DNA of 12,341 bases, taken from NCBI GenBank assembly GCA_031284445.1, contig JAISZW010000259.1, positions 1 to 12,341 on the forward strand. Reading direction: 5' to 3'. Of this stretch, positions 1-5,854 are shown piece by piece; positions within the stretch are counted from its first letter, which is position 1; each line of letters opens with the position of its first letter. This DNA is from Candidatus Methanovirga basalitermitum (GTDB lineage: Archaea; Methanobacteriota; Methanobacteria; Methanobacteriales; Methanobacteriaceae). Under the pieces are notes generated by a model that was not told where the DNA came from, searched no databases, and saw only the letters and a program-made list of their open reading frames with translations. The position numbers and the translations under genes are program-made.

Positions 1-152
1 AGAGATACAAATGCTGCAAAAAAATATTTTTTATAAGAGCATTTGGAAAGTATGTACCTATGCTTCGTAGGGATTTAAAGGGTATGACAACTCTGGATTC
101 ATTAGAATCTAATTACATATCAAGCCCCTTAGCTTCAGTTAGGGGTAGATGA
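1..152 (+). pseudogene. tnpB: TnpB (IS200/IS605-type) C-terminal tail, frameshifted and cut by the window edge
   Basis: Frame 1 opens with RDTNAAKKYF and stops at 34-36. RDxNAAxNI is the C-terminal RuvC-like motif of TnpB, the RNA-guided nuclease of IS200/IS605 elements, so the main body of the gene lies upstream of the window. The reading then continues in frame 3 as IRAFGKYVPMLRRDLKG and on to SPLASVRGR, stopping at TGA 150-152. The frame changes inside an A7 tract followed by a T6 tract (18-33). One fewer base in each would give a continuous AAKNIFIRAF. The last codons run through the hairpin at 125-145, as expected where the element's right end overlaps the tnpB 3' end. The copy therefore looks decayed by homopolymer slippage, although a sequencing error is possible. 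The TnpB assignment rests on a short motif plus the hairpin. Confidence 0.6.
94..146 (+). mobile_element. Right-end hairpins of an IS200/IS605-type element (possible omega-RNA scaffold)
   Basis: Two hairpins lie back to back at the tnpB 3' end. The first pairs 94-100 with 105-111 around an ATTA loop (seven pairs, one G.T). The second pairs CCCCT 125-129 with AGGGG 141-145, with weaker inner pairing around a GCTTC-containing loop. A C-rich/G-rich hairpin preceded by CAAG is typical of IS605-family right ends. In active elements the same RNA region forms the scaffold of the TnpB guide, with the guide copied from just beyond the element. The exact element end and any guide cannot be set from this sequence. 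Confidence 0.5.
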
Positions 153-316
153 CTATTATACTTAAAAATTTATCATAGACACAAAAAGAATACTATGGAT
201 ATAAACTCGTTTTATACATTTTATCATTATAATCTAAAAATTATAAATCATAGAATTCATAGTATAAGATAATTAGTAAGCCAACTTAGACAAATGTCAT
301 GAAATAGGTCAAATAA

Positions 317-1300
317 ATGAAAAAAAATTATTTTCTATTAATAGGGCTCATTCTAATCATATTAGTAATCTTATGGATTCATCCATATGAAATAATAGAA
401 GACTTACAAAAAGCGAATATTTACTACATCATTTTTGCATGCCTTATTCACCTATTTATAATTTGTCTTAGAGCATTAAGATGGGGCTTTATTATACATC
501 AAACATATAAGCTAAAACAAAATTTCGTTGTCAAAACAATTAGTTTATTTGCAGGAAATTTCACTCCTATGAAAGCTGGAGGTGAAGTTTTAAGTGCAAT
601 TGCTGGTGTTGAAATCAACAAAATATCTGCTTCAAAAGGTTTATCTGCTGCCATAACAGAAAGATTCTTTGATTTAACTGTTACAAGTTGTTTATTATTA
701 GGTTTCACATTTTTCACTCCTCAGCCATATACTTTAATCCCACTAATAGGAGGAATAATAAACACAATCGTAGTTTTATTCATATATTTTATTAACTGGA
801 GAGAACAAGCATGGCTGTGGATTTTTGATAAACTTGCATGTATACTCCTTAAATTAAGATTTAATAGTAAAAAAGTGGAAAAGATGTATATAAATATTTT
901 AAATGGAGTAAAGAACATGGTTCAGCATTCCATATCTTTCATTGACTTCAAAAATTCTGTTATTCTCCTGATTTTATCTTTAATCTCATGGTTATTTGAA
1001 TGTTTTCGTTTATACATTTTATTTAAGGCATTCAACTTTGAAATAAGTTTTGTAATCATAGTCATCTTGTATTTATTATCAAATATGATAGGTGTTATTT
1101 CGCTTATACCTGGAGGTATAGGTTCAATTGAATTATCTCAAATAGCTCTTTTTTCACTTTTTAGTGTTCCTCAAGCATTAGCAGGAACTATTGCCTTGAC
1201 TGATCGACTAATAACCTTTGGTATAGTCAATATTTTGGGAATAATATTCTCCACACTATATGCTAAAAATATTCTCAAAGAAGTTAAAAAGATGATATGA
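317..1300 (+). CDS. LPG-synthase-TM / UPF0104 family integral membrane protein (flippase-like)
   Basis: A 327-residue polytopic membrane protein with about eight hydrophobic segments: roughly 4-22, 33-52, 113-135, 138-160, 211-237, 244-265, 272-284 and 290-316. It has the two family landmarks: an N-terminal GNFTPMKAGGEVLSA stretch (80-94) followed by TERFFDL (114-120), and a C-terminal IPGGIGSIE loop (264-272) followed by ALTDRLITFG (293-302). These match the transmembrane domain shared by bacterial lysylphosphatidylglycerol synthase/flippase and archaeal UPF0104 proteins. The length fits a stand-alone membrane domain, and there is no C-terminal aminoacyl-transfer domain. The family is linked to lipid or lipid-linked sugar handling at the membrane; the substrate here is unknown. 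The ATG is preceded by a weak AGGTC. It lies 62 bp before hisD on the same strand, so co-transcription is possible. A short 6-bp stem (1304-1320) sits just after the stop. Confidence 0.8.
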   Translation: MKKNYFLLIGLILIILVILWIHPYEIIEDLQKANIYYIIFACLIHLFIICLRALRWGFIIHQTYKLKQNFVVKTISLFAGNFTPMKAGGEVLSAIAGVEINKISASKGLSAAITERFFDLTVTSCLLLGFTFFTPQPYTLIPLIGGIINTIVVLFIYFINWREQAWLWIFDKLACILLKLRFNSKKVEKMYINILNGVKNMVQHSISFIDFKNSVILLILSLISWLFECFRLYILFKAFNFEISFVIIVILYLLSNMIGVISLIPGGIGSIELSQIALFSLFSVPQALAGTIALTDRLITFGIVNILGIIFSTLYAKNILKEVKKMI

Positions 1301-1362
1301 AGTTTATTGTAATTCAATAAGTAACAAATTTACTTAAATCTTTAAATAATGAGAGGACTGAT

Positions 1363-2640
1363 ATGGAAATCATAAACTACAATGAAGAAGATAAAAGTAT
1401 TGTTGAACGGTCTCAAAATGATGTTAATGATATTCTTCCAATTGTTAAAGAAATATTAGATAACATAAAACTATATGGGGATTCAGCTATTAAGAAATAT
1501 AGTGAGAAGTTTGATAATGTTAAAACTAATAACTTCAAAGTTTCAAAGGAAGAAATAGAGGAGAGTTATACCAATATAGATGAGAAATTTCTTAAAGCTA
1601 TTAAAAAAGCAATCTCCAATATTAAAAAGTTTCATAAATTACAGTTGCCAAAAGAGTGGTGTGAGGAGATAAATGAAGGAATAATGGCTGGTGTAATAGT
1701 TAGACCAATTGAAAATGTAGGATGTTATATTCCAGGAGGCAGAGCCATTTATCCATCAACAGTACTTATGAATGTTATTCCTGCAAAGATAGCTGGTGTT
1801 AACAGGGTTATTTGCTGTAGTCCTCCAAATCTCAACGGTGAAATAGATGATGCTATTTTAGTGGCTGCAGATTTAGCAGGGGCAGATGAAATTTATAAGG
1901 TTGGAGGGGTTCAAGCTATTGGGGCTATGGCTTATGGAACACGAACAATAGAAAAAGTAGATAAAATAGTTGGTCCAGGCAATATATTTGTTACAGGAGC
2001 TAAAAAATTAGTTTATGGTGAAGTAGACATTGAATTTGAAGCTGGACCATCAGAAATTTTAATAATATCTGATGAGTCAGGAAATTCAGAGTATATAAGT
2101 TATGATATTCTTTCACAAGCTGAACATGATCCTAATTCATCATGCTACTTAGTTACTCACCATGAAAAATTAGCAGTTGAGGTAAAATATAAGGTATCTA
2201 AGCTAATTGAAAATACTAAAAGAAAGGATATTGTTAAAGAATCCCTTGGTAAGTATGGTAAAATAATCCTAACTAATAACTTAAAAGAATCAATTGATTT
2301 CTCAAATAGATATGCTCCTGAACACTTAATGATAATGACTAACAATTATGAAGAAGTTTTAAAAGAAATAAAAAATGCAGGTTCTATATTTTTAGGTAAT
2401 TATTCACCAGTTGCAGCTGGCGATTATGGTTCTGGAACAAATCATGTTTTACCTACTGGTACTGGTGGAAGAGTGTATTCAGGGCTTTCTACTGAATCAT
2501 TTTTAAAAAAGCCAACTGTCCAAAAAATCACTTATGATGGTTTAAAGGATTTAAGTGAAACTATACTTCCAATATCAGAATATGAAGGGTTTCATGCTCA
2601 TTCTGACTCTGTAAGAGTTAGATTAAAGAAAATTGACTAA
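1363..2640 (+). CDS. hisD: Histidinol dehydrogenase
   Basis: This cytoplasmic zinc enzyme carries out the last two steps of histidine synthesis, oxidising L-histidinol via histidinal to histidine with two NAD+. At 425 residues it is normal length. The family signatures are visible: RPIENVGCYIPGGRA (114-128), VGPGNIFVTGAKK (203-215), EAGPSEILI (226-234) and AAGDYGSGTNHVLPT (351-365). By comparison with the E. coli enzyme, the zinc ligands are Q252 and H255 (SQAEHD), D354 and H413 (EGFHAHS). The catalytic pair is E320-H321 (APEHL), and E408 is the second conserved glutamate. All are present, so the enzyme should be active. A purine-rich GAGAGG lies 5-10 bases upstream of the ATG and supports this start. 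No other his genes are in the window, so the histidine pathway is dispersed here. The next gene begins 35 bp downstream. Confidence 0.97.
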   Translation: MEIINYNEEDKSIVERSQNDVNDILPIVKEILDNIKLYGDSAIKKYSEKFDNVKTNNFKVSKEEIEESYTNIDEKFLKAIKKAISNIKKFHKLQLPKEWCEEINEGIMAGVIVRPIENVGCYIPGGRAIYPSTVLMNVIPAKIAGVNRVICCSPPNLNGEIDDAILVAADLAGADEIYKVGGVQAIGAMAYGTRTIEKVDKIVGPGNIFVTGAKKLVYGEVDIEFEAGPSEILIISDESGNSEYISYDILSQAEHDPNSSCYLVTHHEKLAVEVKYKVSKLIENTKRKDIVKESLGKYGKIILTNNLKESIDFSNRYAPEHLMIMTNNYEEVLKEIKNAGSIFLGNYSPVAAGDYGSGTNHVLPTGTGGRVYSGLSTESFLKKPTVQKITYDGLKDLSETILPISEYEGFHAHSDSVRVRLKKID

Positions 2641-2675
2641 GATCAGCACTAAAAATAATAAATAAAAATGTTAAT

Positions 2676-3416
2676 ATGACACCTAAAAATCACCCAAGAT
2701 ATGAATCATTACTTCTTAGAGAAAAAATAAAAGATGCTTATAAAGAAGGCTATCTATCTGACTCTGGGATGATAGCACATGGAAGAGGAGAAACCTTTGA
2801 TTATTTGCTTGGTGAGAAGACAACAGAATCAAGTAGAATAGCTATTGATGTGAGTGTTGCCAAACTTCTTTTAGCAGAAAATCCAGTTATTTCAATTAAT
2901 GGCAACACAACAGCATTGGTTATTGATGAAATCATTCAATTAGCTAAATTGATTCCTGCTAAAATTGAAATCAACTTATTCTATAGAAACGAAAAACGAA
3001 TAGATACTATAGAAAACATACTAAATAAGAAAGGATATGATAATGTTTTAGGAACGAACAAAGATGAATTGCTCTATATAAAGGATATTAAAAATCCAAG
3101 AGCAACAGCAAGCAAAAATGGGATATATTCATCCGATTTGATTTTAATTCCTCTTGAGGACGGAGATAGAACAGAGATTTTAGTGGATAGTGGTAAAGAA
3201 GTAATAGCTATTGACTTGAATCCATTGTCACGAACATCAAAAAAGGCAAACATTACAATAGTGGATAATATAATTCGTGTAATACCTTTAATGATTGAGA
3301 TAACAAAAAAATTTAGAAGTTATAATAAGGAAAAACTAAAAGATATTATTAAAGATTTCTCAAATAAGGATAATTTAAAAGAATCATTAAAATGTATTGA
3401 TTTAAACAGAATATAA
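2676..3416 (+). CDS. 4-phosphopantoate--beta-alanine ligase (archaeal phosphopantothenate synthetase)
   Basis: This enzyme ATP-dependently joins 4-phosphopantoate to beta-alanine to give 4'-phosphopantothenate. It replaces bacterial PanC in the archaeal coenzyme A route, where pantoate is phosphorylated first by pantoate kinase. It belongs to the former DUF137 family, characterised in Thermococcus as PPS. Its signatures are NHPRYESLLLREKI (5-18), HGRGETFDYLLGE (35-47), INGNTTAL (75-82) and PLEDGDRTE (159-167) followed by IAIDLNPLSRTS (178-189). The 246-residue length fits the family. The ATG gives the usual N-terminus, but no clear Shine-Dalgarno sequence precedes it, and an ATG eight bases earlier runs out of frame into a stop. 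The gene sits 35 bp after hisD and 15 bp before truA, consistent with read-through transcription. The partner pantoate kinase gene is not in the window. Confidence 0.93.
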   Translation: MTPKNHPRYESLLLREKIKDAYKEGYLSDSGMIAHGRGETFDYLLGEKTTESSRIAIDVSVAKLLLAENPVISINGNTTALVIDEIIQLAKLIPAKIEINLFYRNEKRIDTIENILNKKGYDNVLGTNKDELLYIKDIKNPRATASKNGIYSSDLILIPLEDGDRTEILVDSGKEVIAIDLNPLSRTSKKANITIVDNIIRVIPLMIEITKKFRSYNKEKLKDIIKDFSNKDNLKESLKCIDLNRI

Positions 3417-3431
3417 AATTTAGCTGGGTTT

Positions 3432-4268
3432 ATGAAAAGATTTGCTTTAAAGGTTGCATACATTGGATCTGACTTTTATGGATTTCAAAGACAACCAGAT
3501 TTTAAAACAGTTGAAGGGGAAATAATAAACACATTAATAGAATTGGAATTAATTGATAGTGTATACAGTTCCAAATTTTCTATTGCTGGAAGAACAGATA
3601 GAGGTGTTCACAGTTTAGGAAATGTAATAGCTTTTAATTCAGAGAAAGAACCCATAATTAATCAAATAAATGATTTTTTAAGTGATGACATTCAAATAAT
3701 AGCTAAAACATCCGTTCATTTTGGATTCAAACCACGATATTCATTAATGAAACATTATAGATATTTTTTAAAGAATTTTTATGATGATGACGTAGATATA
3801 AACTTAATTGAAGAGTTAGCCAAGCTGTTTGAAGGAGTTCATGACTTTACAAACTTCACAAAAAGAAATCAAAAAGCACCAATTCGTAAAATTGACAAGA
3901 TTGAGGTTAATAAAATTGATGGTGCTGATAAAGGCTATCAGATTCATGTTGATGTCTTTGGAGAGAGTTTTCTTTGGAATATGATCAGGAAAATGATGGC
4001 AGTTTTTCGTGATGTAGGAAAAGGTAAATTAGATATAGATAAGGTAGCTGATTATTTTAACCCTTCTTTTAAAGCGAATATTAAAGCATTATCTCCAAAA
4101 AATTTGATTTTAGTAGATGTTACCTATAAAAATATTAAATTTCAATATGATGATTATGCTATGGAAAGATTTCAAAGAGTTTTAAAAAAAAAGATCTTGG
4201 AATATGAAGAAATGTATTCTTCAAATAAAAATATATTATTTAGCATTCCTGAGATTAATAATGATTAA
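3432..4268 (+). CDS. truA: tRNA pseudouridine(38-40) synthase TruA
   Basis: This enzyme converts uridines at positions 38-40 of the tRNA anticodon arm to pseudouridine. The 278-residue protein shows the TruA pattern: N-terminal LKVAYIGSDFYGFQRQP (6-22), then AGRTDRGVHSLGNV (52-65) with catalytic aspartate D56, and KHYRYFLKN near the middle. The C-terminal half contains the conserved FLWNMIRKMM block (about 180-189), which packs against the active site. The first residues align with usual family starts, so the ATG is probably right, although the upstream sequence has only a weak Shine-Dalgarno match. It is the last gene of the 317-4268 cluster. A 20-T tract 122 bp beyond its stop probably marks the 3' end of the transcript. 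Confidence 0.95.
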   Translation: MKRFALKVAYIGSDFYGFQRQPDFKTVEGEIINTLIELELIDSVYSSKFSIAGRTDRGVHSLGNVIAFNSEKEPIINQINDFLSDDIQIIAKTSVHFGFKPRYSLMKHYRYFLKNFYDDDVDINLIEELAKLFEGVHDFTNFTKRNQKAPIRKIDKIEVNKIDGADKGYQIHVDVFGESFLWNMIRKMMAVFRDVGKGKLDIDKVADYFNPSFKANIKALSPKNLILVDVTYKNIKFQYDDYAMERFQRVLKKKILEYEEMYSSNKNILFSIPEINND

Positions 4269-4332
4269 ACAATGCTGTCAACTTAAGGATTTTTATAGCA
4301 TAGGATATAATTATTTTAAATATATATTTATA

Positions 4333-4367
4333 TTGATAAATAATTGGTATGTTGATAAATAATTGGT
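4333..4367. repeat. Two direct copies of a 16-bp A+T-rich unit
   Basis: TTGATAAATAATTGGT occurs at 4333-4348 and again, identical, at 4352-4367 (19-bp period), between the truA stop and the T20 tract. No function is evident; it looks like a local slippage duplication or the scar of an element end. Confidence 0.75.
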
Positions 4368-4389
4368 TGTGTTTCATATTGTTGGGTTA

Positions 4390-4409
4390 TTTTTTTTTTT
4401 TTTTTTTTT
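4390..4409 (+). terminator. T20 tract, probable archaeal transcription terminator of the truA operon
   Basis: An uninterrupted run of 20 T lies 122 bp after the truA stop, with further T-rich stretches to about 4490. Archaeal RNA polymerase terminates at T-rich tracts in the non-template strand without needing a hairpin. The position, after the last gene of the plus-strand cluster and before a region without plus-strand genes, fits termination. The run could also be a simple length-variable homopolymer. Confidence 0.55.
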
Positions 4410-4452
4410 AGTTGAATATTTTAAAATTTAATTATTTTTTTTTAATATATTT

Positions 4453-5112
4453 TTAATATATTTTTATATTTTTTAAATTTTTACTTTTTAGGAAATGATT
4501 TTTGCATTCTTCATAAAGTTTAGGGTTAGTGTAGCATGTTAATATTAGATTTAAGATGGTTTTTTGACCTTCAGTACCCCATCTCATCCATTTGTGTTTG
4601 CATTTTTTTGTATTTCGCCCATGAGCCGTTATATCATGTTACTATTCCATTTTTCTTCTTCCATTGCAAGTAAAGAGTAGGTTACTGCATTGTTAGAGTA
4701 TTTTTTGATGAATTTTGCTGTTTTTGACATCCAATTTCTATTAATTTACTTGATAATGTTTGTAGATCATCTACTGTTTGATTTATTCTTTTTCCTATTT
4801 CTAATATGTTGTCATTGTATTTGATTGTGCTGTTTTTAATATTTTTTTTCCTTAATTTACATGACCTAAAATCACATTCACATCGTTTTTATTCATTCTA
4901 GGTTCTTGACTATGTGTTTTGGCATCATCTGCGAAAAAATATTCATATGCATCCACACATACTAATATTTTAACCTAATTTGAAACACAACTAAAAACTT
5001 ATGTTTAGTATTATTCATCGCTCTTTCAAATTTTTTCTATAGTCTTTTGAAAGAATTGTGTAGACTTGGATAATTCCTTCATCTAACATATTCCTACAAT
5101 GGTGATTTTGTG
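4453..5112 (-). pseudogene. Decayed protein gene, transposase-like, several frameshifts and stops
   Basis: Reading the minus strand from 5112 to 4453, coherent protein-like stretches follow one another in changing frames. They include RNMLDEGIIQVYTILSKDYR, VKILVCVDAYEYFFADDAKT, HSQEPRMNKNDVNVILG, INQTVDDLQTLSSKLIEIG, MSKTAKFIKKYSNNAVTYSL and, last, KCKHKWMRWGTEGQKTILN continuing to LYEECKNHFLKSK and a TAA at 4453-4455. The order and composition are those of one gene of roughly 220 or more codons broken by several frameshifts and stops. I do not recognise the family. A transposase is my guess, because its upstream end abuts a segment (5117-5207) repeated at 11569-11640, and dead accessory genes lie alongside. 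Confidence 0.55.
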
Positions 5113-5116
5113 GTTA

Positions 5117-5207
5117 TCATACTAAACAGTATCCACCATTCATACTAATAAATGTTATTCCATCATTCATACTAATAAATGTTATCAGTAAAAATTTAGA
5201 CAGTCCC
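5117..5207 (-). repeat. Dispersed repeat copy 1, containing a 27-bp tandem duplication
   Basis: This segment read on the minus strand resembles 11569-11640 read on the plus strand. Shared blocks in order are GGGA..TCTA, ACTrATAACATTT, ATTAGTATGA and GTTTAGTAyGATAA. Within copy 1 a 26-bp unit is duplicated in tandem (5133-5158 and 5160-5185, one mismatch, 27-bp period); the other copy has it once. The segment lies directly upstream of the minus-strand remnant and runs into the truncated antitoxin, so it is probably one end of the element that broke the antitoxin gene. Confidence 0.6.
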
Positions 5208-5305
5208 ATTTGCAGGTATAATTAAAACAAAAGAATAATTTGACACAGCCAGGGTATGACGAAATAAGTAAATGGAGTATTAAATATGATTTTCTTAGAT
5301 GCTAA
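5206..5305 (+). pseudogene. Antitoxin remnant (VapB-like), C-terminal part only
   Basis: Frame reading gives PFAGIIKTKE, then TAA (5236-5238), FDTARV, and after a one-base frame change YDEISKWSIKYDFLRC ending at TAA 5303-5305. Small, mixed-charge C-terminal segments like this are typical of antitoxins. This one ends 20 bp inside the start of a PIN-domain toxin frame (ATG 5286), the overlap usual for translationally coupled vapBC-type pairs. The N-terminal half is missing where repeat copy 1 joins. The antitoxin identity rests mainly on position and overlap. Confidence 0.45.
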
Positions 5306-5591
5306 CTTGTAATAATGGAAGTAATAACTGTTATGAATGTTAAACTAAAACAAGACAATTTATTTAATATCAAAAGTTTAAGAAATTAAATAACAACTAT
5401 AAAGTCCTCATTGATAGTGATTTCTATGATAAAGGATTGGAAATGCTTAATAAATTATTAAAAAAAATAAAGAAAGATTACCTCTACCTGATTGTGTTTA
5501 TATAGAATTAATGCAGGAGTTAGGAATAAAAGAAATAGCTACCTTTGATAAATATTTCAACAATATAGACGGAATAAAAGTAATAAATTAA
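5286..5591 (+). pseudogene. vapC: PIN-domain toxin remnant (VapC-like), frameshifted
   Basis: The frame starts MIFLDANL, the typical PIN beginning with the first metal-binding aspartate, and meets two stops at 5310-5315. Protein-like sequence resumes as NYKVLIDSDFYDKGLEMLNK and then shifts frame. It ends with LPDCVYIELMQELGIKEIA (from 5484) and TFDKYFNNIDGIKVIN before TAA 5589-5591. The LPDCVYIE and IATFDKYF motifs are the C-terminal half of PIN ribonucleases, with the aspartates of PD and TFD. The remaining length, about 100 codons, is somewhat short for VapC (120-140), so parts have also been lost. It is non-functional as read. It overlaps the antitoxin remnant and precedes a broken methyltransferase start. 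Confidence 0.75.
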
Positions 5592-5616
5592 ATAAAAAGA
5601 TTTTTTTAAACTATAA

Positions 5617-5805
5617 ATGATTATAATTATTATTCAAAAACTAAATGGAGAAAGTAAGAATATCTTAAAAGAAAATATAAGTAAATTAAAAGAACTCTTT
5701 CCAAATTGTCACAGAAGATAAAATAGACTTGATAAACTAAAACTATTATTAGGAAAAGAAATAGATGATTCAAAAGAAAGATACAACTATAATATTATAA
5801 TATGA
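5617..5805 (+). pseudogene. N-terminal remnant of a type III restriction-modification methyltransferase (Mod-like)
   Basis: Three frames join into one coherent N-terminus: LNGESKNILKENISKLKELF (from 5641), then IVTEDKID, then LDKLKLLLGKEIDDSKERYN, ending at TGA 5803-5805. The pattern ENIxKLKELFP, (V/I)TE.KIDFDKLK, LLG.EIDD..ERY matches the start of type III adenine-specific DNA methyltransferases (Mod) and related proteins. Everything after the first 55 or so residues, including the catalytic NPPY motif, is absent. It is a dead fragment from memory-based family recognition; a homology search would settle it. Confidence 0.5.
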
Positions 5806-5854
5806 GGAAATTAATAATTTAAATATTTATAAATAATTAAAGGATATTAAGACT

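Noticed and set aside
190..265. Inverted repeat ATACTATG / CATAGTAT upstream of the membrane protein gene as an operator
   Set aside because: Only 8 bp separated by 60 bp of A+T-rich sequence; not enough to support a regulatory call. Several weak TATA-like stretches nearby are equally undecidable.
499..918. Minus-strand open frames within the membrane protein gene
   Set aside because: Antisense shadows of a well-supported membrane protein with clear family motifs; no independent start signals.
4366..4991. An 11-bp inverted repeat (GTTGTGTTTCA at 4366-4376, inverted at 4981-4991) as possible ends of an insertion element
   Set aside because: The right arm lies inside the decayed minus-strand gene, whose protein-like sequence continues beyond it to about 5112. 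An 11-bp match is expected about once by chance in such A+T-rich DNA.
5133..5185. The 27-bp tandem repeat as a CRISPR array
   Set aside because: The two copies are directly adjacent with a single base between them, so there are no spacers.
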